A stretch of DNA of 64,000 nt from positions 372,001 to 436,000 of the forward strand of contig JACKIU010000001.1 of assembly GCA_020638295.1 (NCBI GenBank). Reading direction: 5' to 3'. Positions 42,043-52,788 of this stretch are shown here, in pieces; the first letter of the stretch is position 1, and each line of letters begins with the position of its first letter. The notes under the pieces are model-generated. The model saw only the letters and a program-made list of their open reading frames with translations, did not search any database and was not told where the DNA came from. The stretch comes from Rhodospirillales bacterium (GTDB lineage: Bacteria; Pseudomonadota; Alphaproteobacteria; Micavibrionales; Micavibrionaceae). The position numbers and the translations under genes were made by a program.

Positions 42043-42797
42043 AGCTGGGGTTCTTTGCCGGACAAAAACCACGGGCGCAAAAAGCGCAAGAGGAACTGAA
42101 AAGCACCTATGGCGCTGTGCCGCCGGAAGAGGCCGACACGATCATTGTCCTTGGCGGTGACGGGACGATGCTGCGCGCGCTGCACGCCTTTGCCGATTAT
42201 CAGGCGCCGCTGTTCGGGATGAATTTAGGTACGCTGGGCTTTTTGCTTAATGAGAGCCGTATCGGCGGGCTGGAAGAGCGGATTAAAAACGCCAAGCGCT
42301 TCACCATTCACCCGCTGGTGATGGAGGCGATTGATCGTGACGGGAAAACGCACAAGGAACTGGCCTTTAACGAAATATCTCTTTTGCGTGAAACCCATAA
42401 CTCGGCCAAAATCAAAGTGCATGTGAATGATGAGGTGCGGATCAAGGAACTGGTCTGCGACGGGGTGATGGTCTCGACGGCGGTGGGCAGCACGGCCTAT
42501 AACTCTTCGGCGGGCGGGCCGATTTTGCCGCTGCAATCGAATATTCTGGCCATGACGCCGATTTCCCCCTTTCGGCCGCGCCGCTGGCCGGGGGCGCTTT
42601 TGCACAACAAAAGCACCATTATGTTCGAAATTCTTAAATCCGTTGAACGCCCGGTCAGCGCGACCGCCGATTCCAAAGAGGTGCGCGATGTAAAAAGCGT
42701 CAGCATCACCGAGTCGAAAAAGATTTCTAAGACATTGCTGTTCGATCCGGAAAACCCGCTGCAGGAACGGATTTTCAAGGAGCAGTTTTTTGGATAG
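42039..42797 (+). CDS. nadK: NAD kinase
   Basis: 252 residues. The GGDG motif (LGGDGTMLRALHAF) binds ATP/NAD; GMNLGTLGFLLNE, FNEISLLRE and the catalytic VCDGVMVSTAVGSTAYNSSAGGPI follow. It phosphorylates NAD to NADP. It lacks the longer N-terminal extension of some homologues, as in other alphaproteobacteria. ATGA overlap with pyrE indicates translational coupling. Confidence 0.95.
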   Translation: MKLGFFAGQKPRAQKAQEELKSTYGAVPPEEADTIIVLGGDGTMLRALHAFADYQAPLFGMNLGTLGFLLNESRIGGLEERIKNAKRFTIHPLVMEAIDRDGKTHKELAFNEISLLRETHNSAKIKVHVNDEVRIKELVCDGVMVSTAVGSTAYNSSAGGPILPLQSNILAMTPISPFRPRRWPGALLHNKSTIMFEILKSVERPVSATADSKEVRDVKSVSITESKKISKTLLFDPENPLQERIFKEQFFG

Positions 42798-42810
42798 CTT
42801 ATAAAAACGC

Positions 42811-42879
42811 TGTCATCCTGAACTTGTTTCAGGATCTTTTTGCGCGCTTCAGAAGATTCCGAAACACGTTCGGAATGAC
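42811..42879. repeat. Palindromic element, family B-like (copy 3)
   Basis: GTCATCCTGAACTTGTTTCA at one end and CGTTCGGAATGACT at the other, with two internal stems (AACTTGTTTCAGGAT, AACACGTTCGGAAT). It sits between the convergent nadK and purC genes and may aid termination. Confidence 0.75.
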
Positions 42880-42895
42880 TTCCTTCTGAGAGGAG

Positions 42896-43747
42896 CTAAA
42901 CCTTCCTTGGTTTGCCCGGCTTGATTTCGCGCAGGCGGCGTTTTTCAGCCAGTTCGTTTTCGATGAGTTCGAGTTTTTCGGCAAGCTGTTCGTTGATGCT
43001 GCCGCCTTTGACGATCCCGCCTTCGGGGATCAGACCGAGTTTTTCGGCAATATATTGATAGCCCTCGATCAGATCGCCGAGATCGAAGCGGAAGCGGTCT
43101 TTGTCGAGCTTCTCCCCTGTTTTGGCATCCCACAAACGGCAATTGTCGGGTGAAAGCTCATCGGCCAGCACAATATACAGTTCGCCGTATTCTCCATAGA
43201 TGCGGCCAAATTCGAGTTTGAAATCAACCAGACGCAAGCCGAGACCGGAGAACAGGCCGTTGAGGTAATCATTCACCCGCCAGGCCATGGCGACGATTTC
43301 TTCCAGCTCGTACGGGTCGGCCCAGCCAAAGGTCATGATGTGGTCTTCACTGACCAGCGGATCGCCGAGTTCGTCTTTCTTATAGTAGTACTCGACCAGA
43401 GGGCGTTGCAGGATTGTGCCCTCTTCGACGCCGAGGCGTTTGCAAAGAGAACCCGCGGCAATATTGCGAACAACCACTTCAAGCGGGATGATTTCGACTT
43501 CGCGAACGAGTTGCTCACGCATATTGATCGAGCGGATGAAATGCGTTGGAATGCCGATGCCTTCGAGTTTGGTCATTAAATGCGCGGATATGCGGTTATT
43601 CAACACGCCCTTACCGGCGATGACATCATGCTTGGCCCCGTTGCCGGCTGTCGCATCGTCCTTGAAATATTGAATCACCGTGCCCGCTTCCGGTCCTTCG
43701 TACAGCGTTTTGGCCTTGCCGTCATAAATCATTTTTCTGCGTGCCAT
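42896..43747 (-). CDS. purC: SAICAR synthetase
   Basis: 283 residues from [20 protein letters not shown], set by AAGGAAGGAG upstream. Conserved motifs: [94 protein letters not shown]. It ligates aspartate to CAIR in purine synthesis. The C-terminus is extended by about 30 residues ([20 protein letters not shown]), as in some alphaproteobacteria. Confidence 0.96.
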   Translation of the reverse strand: MARRKMIYDGKAKTLYEGPEAGTVIQYFKDDATAGNGAKHDVIAGKGVLNNRISAHLMTKLEGIGIPTHFIRSINMREQLVREVEIIPLEVVVRNIAAGSLCKRLGVEEGTILQRPLVEYYYKKDELGDPLVSEDHIMTFGWADPYELEEIVAMAWRVNDYLNGLFSGLGLRLVDFKLEFGRIYGEYGELYIVLADELSPDNCRLWDAKTGEKLDKDRFRFDLGDLIEGYQYIAEKLGLIPEGGIVKGGSINEQLAEKLELIENELAEKRRLREIKPGKPRKV

Positions 43748-43891
43748 AACCGGCTCCTTCCTTATCCTTTTCAGGGCTGCATCTTTAAAGCATTTGCGTG
43801 TATATAACAATGGATTTTAGGTGATTCCAGTGTTACAAACCATGTTAGAATATTATTCTTCGGCAATAACCCCACAATTCAAGAGGTAGAG

Positions 43892-44215
43892 ATGTCATTT
43901 GACGACCGCAAAGATGCATTTGAGAAAAAATTCGCGCATGAGGAAAAACTCGATTTTGCAGTAGAAGCCCGCTGTTCGAAGCTGTTTGGACTTTGGGTTG
44001 CAGAACAAATCGGTCTTGAAGGAGATAATGCCAAGACCTATGCGATGAGCGTTGTGGAAGCCAATCTCGAAGAGCCGGGCTTTGACGATATCCTGCGCAA
44101 GGTCAAGGCCGATCTTGAGGCAAAAAATATCGAGATTTCGGACCACATGCTGCATACGCAACTGGATGCGGTGCTTGAAGAGGCGAAAAAGCAAATCAAG
44201 GTGGAAGGCGCTTAA
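43892..44215 (+). CDS. ATPase inhibitor subunit zeta
   Basis: 107 residues, DUF1476. The N-terminal inhibitory helix (MSFDDRKDAFEKKFAHEEKLDFAVEARCSKLFGLWVAEQIGL) and the C-terminal helices (YAMSVVEANLEEPGFDDILRKVKADL) match the zeta subunit that blocks ATP hydrolysis by F1 in Paracoccus. AAGAGGTAGAG precedes the ATG. It is followed by a terminator. It lies divergent to purC and, as in other alphaproteobacteria, near bolA. Confidence 0.93.
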   Translation: MSFDDRKDAFEKKFAHEEKLDFAVEARCSKLFGLWVAEQIGLEGDNAKTYAMSVVEANLEEPGFDDILRKVKADLEAKNIEISDHMLHTQLDAVLEEAKKQIKVEGA

Positions 44216-44575
44216 AACGGTCAGACAGACTTAGAATGCCCATTAAAAAAAGCCTCGAAAGTATCGAGGCTTTTGCTTTTTCACGTAAACTTAATTCTCG
44301 TCGTTTTGATCTTTTTTGAGTTTATTGTCTCCCCATTCAACACGCCCGGCTTTCGCCTTTATGTCATAGAGATTTTATACACTTTCCATTTTATCGATGC
44401 AAGAGAAATATCGTTGTTTCCTAATACGTTAGATGGATTCTATAATTTAATGCGTCTTCTGCATTTTTTATTCATCCGAACGATTTTACCGACTTATGCC
44501 GCTTTTGGCTTGCAATCATTTGGCCGGCCCCCTAAATCCTTTGTACGAGCTTAAAAACTTTGGTGGAGGCCGCCC
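44216..44575. other. Intergenic region before bolA
   Basis: Apart from the terminator I see no supportable gene. A plus-strand frame at 44273-44554 is open but hydrophobic and Phe-rich, starts inside the terminator and lacks a ribosome-binding site. The minus strand shows a charged fragment (KAGRVEWGDNKLKKDQNDEN) but is broken by stops upstream. It may be a decayed gene. GGTGGAGG before 44576 is the bolA ribosome-binding site. Confidence 0.4.
44251..44275 (+). terminator. Rho-independent terminator
   Basis: AGCCTCGA / TCGAGGCT around AAGTA, followed by TTTGCTTTTT, 36 bases after the zeta gene. Confidence 0.9.
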
Positions 44576-44815
44576 ATGGCTATGGATGCAGGGACGATTA
44601 AAGCGATGATTGAGGACAGTATTCCCGATTGCGAGGTGCGAATTGAGGATTTGCGCGGCGACGGCGATCATTACGCGGCTTATATTACCGCGCCATGCTT
44701 TGCCGGGAAAAACCGCGTGCAGCAACACCAGATGGTTTATGCCGCGCTGGGCGGAAAAATGGGTAATGAGTTGCATGCGCTGGCGATTAAAACTGCGGCG
44801 CCAGGCGATAATTAA
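44576..44815 (+). CDS. bolA: BolA-family protein
   Basis: 79 residues: IKAMIEDSIPDCEVRIEDLRGDGDHYAAYITAPCFAGKNRVQQHQMVYAAL, then the conserved HALAIKT end. BolA/IbaG proteins bind [2Fe-2S] clusters with monothiol glutaredoxins; the adjacent grxD supports this role. GGTGGAGG gives the start. The two genes are 25 bases apart and probably co-transcribed. Confidence 0.93.
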   Translation: MAMDAGTIKAMIEDSIPDCEVRIEDLRGDGDHYAAYITAPCFAGKNRVQQHQMVYAALGGKMGNELHALAIKTAAPGDN

Positions 44816-44840
44816 TTTTCACAAAGAAAGAGATGTAACA

Positions 44841-45170
44841 ATGCAAAATGTGGTTTTTGAACGGATACAAAAAGAAATCGATAACAATGATGTCGTGCTG
44901 TTTATGAAGGGCGAAGCGGCGTTTCCTCAGTGCGGTTTTTCTTCGCTGGTGGTGCAGGTGCTTTCGCAGCTTGGCGTGCCTTTTAAAGACATCAATGTTC
45001 TGGAAGACAATGATTTGCGTCAGGGCATCAAGGACTTCACCAACTGGCCGACGATCCCGCAGCTCTATATCAAGGGTGAGTTTATCGGCGGATGCGATAT
45101 CGTACGCGAGATGTATGAAAGCGGCGAGCTGCAAGATCTGCTGGCCGACAAGGGTATTAAAGCCGCTTAA
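44841..45170 (+). CDS. grxD: Monothiol glutaredoxin (Grx4 type)
   Basis: 109 residues from MQNVVFERIQKEIDNNDVVLFMKG. The active-site CGFS (PQCGFSSLVVQ), WPTIPQLYIKGEFIGGCDIV, and ESGELQDLL are diagnostic for Grx4, which carries [2Fe-2S] clusters for iron-sulfur trafficking with BolA. AAAGAGATG lies upstream. It converges with rodA with four bases between. Confidence 0.96.
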   Translation: MQNVVFERIQKEIDNNDVVLFMKGEAAFPQCGFSSLVVQVLSQLGVPFKDINVLEDNDLRQGIKDFTNWPTIPQLYIKGEFIGGCDIVREMYESGELQDLLADKGIKAA

Positions 45171-45174
45171 AGCA

Positions 45175-46302
45175 CTACCTGCTGACCTTGCTGTCCTGAT
45201 GCAGGCTGCATGACATCATCAGGCCAAAGCCGATGAGGGCGGCGAGCATTGAAGTCCCGCCGTAGGAAATCAGCGGCAGCGGCGCGCCGACGACCGGAAT
45301 CAGCCCCATCACCATCGCGATATTGATAAAGACGTATAGCGAGAAATTGACGCTGAGGCCCAGCGCAAGATAGCGCGAAAAGTTGTGGCGGGATTTAATT
45401 GCAATCATCAGGCCGTAAAGAAAAATCAATCCGAAGAGCAAGAGCAGGATTGCCCCGCCAAACAGCCCCTGCTCTTCGGCCCAGAGGGTAAAGATAAAGT
45501 CGGTTTGTTTTTCCGGCAGAAAGTTCAGACGGCTTTGTGTGCCTTCGAGAAAGCCCTTACCGCTCACTCCGCCGGAGCCGAGAGCGATTTTCGACTGGGT
45601 GATGTGATAGCCTGCGCCCAGCGGGTCACTTTCGGGATTTAAGAACGTCAGAACGCGCTGTTTCTGGTAGTCATGCATAAAATGCCAGGCGATCGGCACG
45701 CTGGCCACGGCAGCAATCGCGCCGCCGATATAGAGCCAGATCGAGGCCCCGGCCATAAAGAGCATCGCCGCGCCGACCATGACAATCATCAGCGAGGTTC
45801 CTAAATCGGGCTGGAGCAACACCAAGGCCACTGGCGCCATGATAATCATGGTCGGGATCACCAGAAACGGCAGGCGGCGCATATCATCGATGGTGGCGGC
45901 GTGGAAATAACGCGCCAGCGCCATTACAACCACGATCTTCATCAGCTCTGAGGGCTGAAGCTGCATAAAACCGAGATTGATCCAGCGCTGTGCACCCATG
46001 CCGACATGGCCTATGATTTCGACAACAATCAAGAGGAACAGCCCCAGAAAATACAGCGGCCAGGTCAGGCGAAACCACCATTTTATATCGATCAGGGCGA
46101 TGATGAGCATACCGATCATTGCAACGCCAAAACGCATCATTTGTTTTGAGGCCCATGGTGAGAGGCTCCCTCCTGCCGCGGAATAGAGCGCGGCAAAACC
46201 GATGCACGATACCGCCGTAATCAGCAAGAGCAACCCCCAGTTCAAATGCCGGAGTTTTTCAAAAATATTTTGATCGCTGTGAATGGTGATTGAGCGGCTC
46301 AT
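45175..46302 (-). CDS. rodA: Rod-shape glycosyltransferase RodA
   Basis: 375 residues of the SEDS family, with about ten membrane segments. Signatures: MGAQRWINLGFMQLQPSELMKI, LLQPDLGTSLMI, YHITQSKIALGSGGVSGKGFLEGTQ, LPEKQTDFIFTLWAEEQGL, and GVPLPLISYGGT-like VGAPLPLISYGGTSML. It polymerises lipid II in the elongasome together with PBP2. The start at 46302 lies four bases after the mrdA stop with AGGAG nearby; the longer 46323 start overlaps mrdA. Confidence 0.95.
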   Translation of the reverse strand: MSRSITIHSDQNIFEKLRHLNWGLLLLITAVSCIGFAALYSAAGGSLSPWASKQMMRFGVAMIGMLIIALIDIKWWFRLTWPLYFLGLFLLIVVEIIGHVGMGAQRWINLGFMQLQPSELMKIVVVMALARYFHAATIDDMRRLPFLVIPTMIIMAPVALVLLQPDLGTSLMIVMVGAAMLFMAGASIWLYIGGAIAAVASVPIAWHFMHDYQKQRVLTFLNPESDPLGAGYHITQSKIALGSGGVSGKGFLEGTQSRLNFLPEKQTDFIFTLWAEEQGLFGGAILLLLFGLIFLYGLMIAIKSRHNFSRYLALGLSVNFSLYVFINIAMVMGLIPVVGAPLPLISYGGTSMLAALIGFGLMMSCSLHQDSKVSR

Positions 46303-46306
46303 GATA

Positions 46307-48190
46307 TCATGCAGGCTCCTCATTTTTTAACGGCGCATTTGGATTTAAACCCAGACTATGAATGGGCGTCGCGCCCGGATCGCGTTTTTGCGTTTCAATT
46401 AATAAATCCCGGGCCAAAGGCGCGGCTGTGCGAGAGCCCCCTACTCCATGTTCAACGACGACCGAGGCGATGTAACGCGGGCTTTTCAGCGGCGCATAGC
46501 CGACAAAAAGCGCGTGATGGCGGCTTTTCCACGCCAGTTCCTCGTTTTTAACGCCTTCCAGACGCTGTTTCATCGTAATGCGCTGGACCTGCCCCGTACC
46601 GGTTTTGCCGCCGAACGCCAGCGCAGGGTCTGCGGCGCGCGAACCGTAGGCCGTTCCCTCTTTGGTATTTACAACCTGCTCCATGCCGTCTTTAACTATT
46701 TCCAGGTGTTTGGGATCGATATCGAGTTTGAGCCAGCCTTTTTCCGGCATGCTATTTTGCGCCAGCCCGTCAGCCGTTATCCACGGCTTGACCGCGTAGC
46801 CGCCATTGACTAAACGCGCGGTCATCACCGCCAGTTGCAAAGGCGTAGCCTGAAGATAGCCCTGACCGATACTGGCGACAATGCTTTCACCGGGCTGCCA
46901 TTTTTCGCCGATTTTTCCACGCTTCCAGTTTCTATCCGGCACCAGCCCGGGGCGTTCCTCGGTCAGTTCGAAATCCAGTTTTTGCCCCAACCCCATCATG
47001 CGGGCAACCACGGCGATTTTATCGATGCCGACCTTTGTCGCCATGTCGTAAAAATAGGTGTCGCATGACATCTGCAACGCCTTTCGTCCGTCTACCCAGC
47101 CGTGACCGCCGCGTTTCCAGCAGTGAAAACGGTCACGGCCAAATTCGTAGTAGCCTTTGCAAAACACGGTGGTGTTATTATTGATTTCACCGGATTGCAA
47201 CCCGGCCAGCAAGCTGATCATCTTGAAGGTCGAGGCCGGCGGATACTGACCCGAAACCGCTTTGTTGGTCATGGGGTGAGCCGGATTGGCCAATAGCTCT
47301 TCCCAATAGGCTGCTGAAATGCGTGAGGTAAAAGCATTGGGGTCGAATGCAGGAGCGGAGGCCAGTGCATAGACCGCGCCGGTGTGCGCATCCATGATGA
47401 CAGCCGAAGCGCTTTTTTCCTGCGACAAGCGGTTTTGGGCAAAGCGTTGCAACTCGCCATCAATGGTCAGCGTGACGCGCCGCCCGTGATGGCTTTGGCG
47501 TTTTTTCAGTTCGCGGACCTCGCGGCCGACGACATTCACTTCGACTTCGGACCGTCCGGCCTGCCCGCGCATTTCAAGGTCGAAGCGCTTTTCTATGCCG
47601 GTCTTGCCGATTTTAAATCCCGGCAGGCTAAGCACCGGATCATCGCCAATGTCATTCTTGCTGACCGCTCCGACATAACCGACCAAATGCGCCGTGGCCT
47701 CTTTAAACGGGTAGGTGCGGCGTTTCCCGGCATCGGTACTTAAACCGGGAAGGTCGGGAAGGTTGACCTCGATTTTGGCGACATCTTCCCATGCGAGATC
47801 GTCGGTAATTTCAATGGGGACGAATTTAGCCGTTTTTTGAGCTTCTTTGAGAACCGCCTGAATATCGTCTTCCGACAGTTCAATCATCTTTTGCAAGCGT
47901 CGTAGCGTTTCTTCGATATCCGTGGCCTGCTCGGGGATAATCAGCGCTCTGAAATTCTGCGCATTGACCGCGAGCGGCACGCCGAAGCGATCGACAATTT
48001 CGCCGCGTTCGGGAGCCAGAACCTTGAGGTTGATTCGGTTTTTATCGGACAAGGTTTTATAGCGCGCGCCTTGTGAGATTTGCAGCCATGCCAAGCGCCC
48101 TCCTAAAACGCCAAGCAGCGCGCCTTGCACACCCGCGATGACAAAAGCCCGCCGTGTAAAAACCCGAACCTGATCCTGATTTTTTTTCAT
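46307..48190 (-). CDS. mrdA: Penicillin-binding protein 2
   Basis: 627 residues. One N-terminal membrane anchor (residues ~15-35), a pedestal with RGEIVDRFGVPLA, and a transpeptidase domain with active-site STFK (PPASTFKMISLLAG), SCDT and KTGTGQ. It cross-links sidewall peptidoglycan with RodA. It lies within the order mreB-mreC-mreD-mrdA-rodA on the minus strand, 28 bases after mreD. Confidence 0.97.
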   Translation of the reverse strand: MKKNQDQVRVFTRRAFVIAGVQGALLGVLGGRLAWLQISQGARYKTLSDKNRINLKVLAPERGEIVDRFGVPLAVNAQNFRALIIPEQATDIEETLRRLQKMIELSEDDIQAVLKEAQKTAKFVPIEITDDLAWEDVAKIEVNLPDLPGLSTDAGKRRTYPFKEATAHLVGYVGAVSKNDIGDDPVLSLPGFKIGKTGIEKRFDLEMRGQAGRSEVEVNVVGREVRELKKRQSHHGRRVTLTIDGELQRFAQNRLSQEKSASAVIMDAHTGAVYALASAPAFDPNAFTSRISAAYWEELLANPAHPMTNKAVSGQYPPASTFKMISLLAGLQSGEINNNTTVFCKGYYEFGRDRFHCWKRGGHGWVDGRKALQMSCDTYFYDMATKVGIDKIAVVARMMGLGQKLDFELTEERPGLVPDRNWKRGKIGEKWQPGESIVASIGQGYLQATPLQLAVMTARLVNGGYAVKPWITADGLAQNSMPEKGWLKLDIDPKHLEIVKDGMEQVVNTKEGTAYGSRAADPALAFGGKTGTGQVQRITMKQRLEGVKNEELAWKSRHHALFVGYAPLKSPRYIASVVVEHGVGGSRTAAPLARDLLIETQKRDPGATPIHSLGLNPNAPLKNEEPA

Positions 48191-48218
48191 GGGCTCAATT
48201 ATAGGGCGGCCGTGTAAA

Positions 48219-48857
48219 TTATAAAGATATATCCGGCTTTCTTACGCCGGGACGCGTTTTGCTGCGCACGATCGGCGCAGGTAAAATTTTATGGGAGAAA
48301 TGCAAACACCAATAGAGCAGCGGGAAAACGGCAATGCCCAAAATGTAGGATGCGGCAAAATCGCGCGGGGGCATCCATTGCCAACTGAGCATGCTGGATA
48401 TCCCCCACTGCATAAGATGATAGGCGACGGCCAAAGCGGCAAATCCCATCCATACGACCGTGAATGACTGGCCGGTTAAAAAGCGGCGCTGATCGACGAC
48501 GGCAAGATGCGCGAGCAGGAAGAGGATTGCGCTCAGCCCCAGAAACGGCAGGCCGGTGATGATATCCGACAACAGGCCGATGGCAAAAACCAGCCAGGGC
48601 GGTGTTAATGTCGGGCGGTAAACCGACCAATAGTAAATGGCCATCAGCAACAACGGGGCGCGAAAAAATACGGCGAGCGGATAAGGCACAGTCACGACAC
48701 CGAGCAGGAAGATCGCGGCCAAAAACCCGTATGGCACAGCCATCCGCAAAACCAAATCCATTTTATCGCCCAGTGATGTATAAGGGCCCATATCTATCCT
48801 ACCGCTTGGTGTTTCAACATAAAAAACGAGCCTACCAGGCCCGCCTGTTTTTTTCAT
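48219..48857 (-). CDS. mreD: Rod-shape protein MreD
   Basis: 212 residues, about five membrane segments (from LRMAVPYGFLAAIFLLGVV on). PPWLVFAIGLLSDIITGLPFLGLSAILFLL and WMGFAALAVAYHLMQW are typical of MreD. It belongs to the elongasome membrane complex. The start is uncertain: MGPYTS at 48791 is an alternative to 48857. The gene follows mreC by 11 bases. Confidence 0.88.
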   Translation of the reverse strand: MKKTGGPGRLVFYVETPSGRIDMGPYTSLGDKMDLVLRMAVPYGFLAAIFLLGVVTVPYPLAVFFRAPLLLMAIYYWSVYRPTLTPPWLVFAIGLLSDIITGLPFLGLSAILFLLAHLAVVDQRRFLTGQSFTVVWMGFAALAVAYHLMQWGISSMLSWQWMPPRDFAASYILGIAVFPLLYWCLHFSHKILPAPIVRSKTRPGVRKPDISL

Positions 48858-48868
48858 GCACTTTCTCG

Positions 48869-49747
48869 CTACAGACCGCCGGGTCGCAAGTTCGGGTCGT
48901 CCGGCTTATTGACAATGCGTACATGCATCAGCCGGTTAAAGTTGGCAAACGGTTCGATGACAATTTTGCCCTGCGTCTCACTGACGATGCCAACGGGAAG
49001 ACCAACGGGAAACACACCGCCAATCCCTGAAGTTACGACGCGTGCACCTTTTGAAACCTCGGTTTCCGGCGGCAAATGTACAAGCGTTCCGTTCCGGTCG
49101 TTCTGTCCGGCGAAAATCGCGTGCTGACGGCTGCCTTCGATAATCACCGGTACGCGCGAGTTCATATCCGTAATCAGCAAAACTCTGGCGGTGTTTTCAC
49201 CGGCCTCGACAACCCGGCCAATTAACCCATCGGCGGCAACCACCGCCTGATTTTTTTTCACCCCATCGGCGCGGCCAGCCGAAACCAGCAGGCTTTTAGC
49301 AAAGGTATTCGTACTGTCCGATAAAATGCGCGCGGTGATGTATGTATGAGGCGTATCGAGCTTTACGCTCATCAGTTCGCGCAGAGATTGATTTTCCGCT
49401 TCGAGCAACAGCGCGGTTTGATACCATTCGCGCAGCTTGGTGTTTTCTTCCAGAAGACGCGCGTTTTCGGCCTGCAATGCCGCCAGCCCCGTAACATCAC
49501 GGACGAAAATTGCGGCCTTTTGTATCGGCGCAGAAACGACATTGAGAACCGGAGAGGCCATATCGGCAGTGCCCGTACGCAGGCCTGAAAGCATTTGCGG
49601 CTGGAGCGTGGAAATTAACATGAGACAAAGCGCAACAAAAACCATGAGCCCGCCGGCCCCGGCGGAACTGAACAATGGTGGAAGAGCCACGCCGATCAGG
49701 GCCTTTGAGCCGATTTTTCCACCAATTTTCTTTGTGCGGTGTTTCAC
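48869..49747 (-). CDS. mreC: Rod-shape protein MreC
   Basis: 292 residues: one membrane anchor (residues ~28-50, AGGLMVFVALCLMLISTL), a coiled coil (~85-115, LAALQAENARLLEENTKLREWYQ), then two beta-barrels with RVPVIIEGSRQHAIFAGQNDRNGTLVHL and GVFPVGLPVGIVSE. It links MreB and PBP2 in the periplasm. It lies 338 bases downstream of mreB, separated by a repeat element. Confidence 0.95.
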   Translation of the reverse strand: MKHRTKKIGGKIGSKALIGVALPPLFSSAGAGGLMVFVALCLMLISTLQPQMLSGLRTGTADMASPVLNVVSAPIQKAAIFVRDVTGLAALQAENARLLEENTKLREWYQTALLLEAENQSLRELMSVKLDTPHTYITARILSDSTNTFAKSLLVSAGRADGVKKNQAVVAADGLIGRVVEAGENTARVLLITDMNSRVPVIIEGSRQHAIFAGQNDRNGTLVHLPPETEVSKGARVVTSGIGGVFPVGLPVGIVSETQGKIVIEPFANFNRLMHVRIVNKPDDPNLRPGGL

Positions 49748-49882
49748 GTTCGAAATCTTTTAGAGTGTGCGCTTAAATATCTCATTAAACTTAGAGGCAT
49801 ACAGGTGCATAAAGCAATCTTACTCTTTTGAGTTTACAAGAAAAAGTGTTGAAAAACAAATAAGATAGCAACTGACCTTACC

Positions 49883-50023
49883 CCCCTCAATTTCGTCATT
49901 GCGAGCGACCACCGGGAGCGAAGCAATCCAGAGTCCTCGAAATTCTGCCGTTTTTTCTGGATTGCTTCGTCAGCTTCGCTTCCTCGCAATGACGGAAAAC
50001 AGAACCTTTTCAGAAATTGAGGG
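49883..50023. repeat. Composite palindromic (MITE-like) element, copy 1
   Basis: Outer inverted ends CCCTCAATTTC / GAAATTGAGGG enclose a family A palindrome (GTCATTGCGAG ... CTCGCAATGAC). The loop CCTCGAAATTCTGCCGTTTT is shared with the copy at 60161-60315. It fills the mreB-mreC spacer. Confidence 0.9.
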
Positions 50024-50085
50024 ATGGCAAGAGGGAGAGGGGACTATTGAGAAAATTGATGGAATTTTGAGATAAAATCTTGCGT

Positions 50086-51168
<1,083 letters not shown>

Positions 51169-51178
51169 TTATAGCAGA

Positions 51179-51218
51179 CAAAAAAAACAAATGCACCACG
51201 AGATTGGGTGCATTTCTT
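51179..51218 (-). terminator. Terminator after rpmJ
   Basis: AAATGCACC / GGGTGCATTT hairpin. On the minus strand it is followed by G and eight Ts, between rpmJ and mreB. Confidence 0.85.
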
Positions 51219-51272
51219 TAAATTTCAACAAATGTTTTTCAGGTGTGTGCACCTAAATTATGTCAACGCCAA

Positions 51273-51398
51273 CTAACCCTGACGCGCCTTCATGCGCGGG
51301 TTTTTCTTGTTGATCACATATGTGCGACCGCGGCGGCGGATAACGCGGTTATTGCGATCTCTGGTCTTCAGCGTTTTCAGCGAATTTGTAACTTTCAT
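51273..51398 (-). CDS. rpmJ: 50S ribosomal protein L36 (C-minus type)
   Basis: 41 residues: [20 protein letters not shown], then [21 protein letters not shown]. It is the longer L36 form that lacks the zinc-binding cysteines, standard in alphaproteobacteria. Too short for many gene finders but unmistakable. AAAGGGC lies about 10 bases before the ATG. Single gene with its own terminator. Confidence 0.96.
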   Translation of the reverse strand: MKVTNSLKTLKTRDRNNRVIRRRGRTYVINKKNPRMKARQG

Positions 51399-51565
51399 GG
51401 CTTTGCCCTTTAACTTTCAATATCGGCGGACGATAATGAAACTGCCCCCCGCTTGTCAAGCACTTCTTTTTAGGGGGTTTCGGGCTATTTGAACATTGAT
51501 TTTATAAGGCAAGAGCTTCAAACTGACGGAGTTTGGGAATCATAATTTAAGGTATTCAGGGCTCC

Positions 51566-52783
51566 ATGCACGACGACGAAAACAAGAAATCCTTTAAAGC
51601 CGGTGAAACCATTATGAAACAGGGTGATGAAGGCCGCTGTGCCTATATCATCGAAAAGGGGCGGGTTGAAATCCTGATCGATACGCGCAACGGTGAAACC
51701 CAGTATCTGGGCTCGCGCGGGCCAGGGGCGATGATCGGCGAGATGGCGATTTTAGATAATGCGCCGCGTACCGCGACTGTTCGGGCCATAGAAGATTGCG
51801 AGTTGCTTGAAATTACCAAGAAGGATTTTGCGCTGCGCCTCGAAAATGCCGATCCGATCCTGCATATGATGACAAAAGTTGTGATGACGCGATACCGGGA
51901 TATGCTGCAACGCGCGGAAATTACCGGTGATCCACCAAAACTCAATGCTGCTGAGGATCTTGAACTGACCTATGCGGAAGGCTCGAGCGCGGTCGAAACC
52001 ATCAAAATCACCAATGACTTTGAATCGGCGTTGAAAAGCGCCGAGATTTCACTGCATTACCAGCCGATACTCGCGCTGGATAGCGGCAAGGTGGTCGGCT
52101 TTGAAGCGCTGATGCGCTGGGAACACCCGGAAAAAGGCTTTATTTCCCCGGCGGTGTTTATTCCGGTGATTGAAGATAGCGGGCTGATTGTCAAGGCCTC
52201 GGCCTGGGCGCTTAAAGAATCTCTGATGGCGCTCACCCGTATTGAAAACCGCGCCGGTTACGATCATGAGTTGTTTATGAGTGTGAATTTCTCCAGCCGG
52301 GATTTTGCCGCCGATGATTTTGTCGAAAGCGTCTATGAGACCATCAGCGTTAGCGATGTCAGCGCGCCGCAGGTCCACCTTGAGATTACCGAGCGATTGC
52401 TGATGGGACAGCCGGATAACGCCAAGGAAACGCTGGCGATGTGCCGGAAAGCGGGGATGAGCATCTCCATCGACGATTTCGGAACAGGCTATTCCTCGTT
52501 GAGTTACCTGCATTATTTCCCGATCGATACCCTGAAAATCGACCGCAGTTTTGTGAAGGATATGCTGAACAATGACGGGTCCGCCGCGCTGGTCAAATCG
52601 ATTATCAGCCTGGGTAAGAGCCTGAACATGAAAATTGTTGCCGAAGGCGTCGAAAATAAAGAAGAAGCTGTGATGCTTCGTGATCTGGGCTGTGATATGG
52701 CGCAAGGGTATTATTTCGCCAAACCGATGCCGGAAAAAGACGTTGCGAATTTCGTGACACAGAACCGCAGGATTGAGTTTTAA
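51566..52783 (+). CDS. Cyclic-nucleotide-binding EAL phosphodiesterase
   Basis: 405 residues. Residues ~8-120 form a Crp-like cNMP-binding domain with a phosphate cassette (PGAMIGEMAILDNAPRTATVRA). Residues ~150-400 are an EAL domain with all catalytic elements: FEALMRW, SVNFSSRDF, HLEITERLL, IDDFGTGYSSLSYLHYF, DTLKIDRSFV, AEGVE and GYYFAKPM. It should hydrolyse c-di-GMP, with activity gated by cAMP or cGMP (inference). It converges, with five bases between, on a CHASE2 adenylate cyclase gene. Confidence 0.93.
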   Translation: MHDDENKKSFKAGETIMKQGDEGRCAYIIEKGRVEILIDTRNGETQYLGSRGPGAMIGEMAILDNAPRTATVRAIEDCELLEITKKDFALRLENADPILHMMTKVVMTRYRDMLQRAEITGDPPKLNAAEDLELTYAEGSSAVETIKITNDFESALKSAEISLHYQPILALDSGKVVGFEALMRWEHPEKGFISPAVFIPVIEDSGLIVKASAWALKESLMALTRIENRAGYDHELFMSVNFSSRDFAADDFVESVYETISVSDVSAPQVHLEITERLLMGQPDNAKETLAMCRKAGMSISIDDFGTGYSSLSYLHYFPIDTLKIDRSFVKDMLNNDGSAALVKSIISLGKSLNMKIVAEGVENKEEAVMLRDLGCDMAQGYYFAKPMPEKDVANFVTQNRRIEF

Positions 52784-52788
52784 ATCAT

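Noticed and set aside
44273..44554. Plus-strand open frame of 93 codons before bolA
   Set aside because: It starts within a terminator, has no ribosome-binding site, and its Phe/Leu-rich composition looks like an antisense shadow or chance frame.
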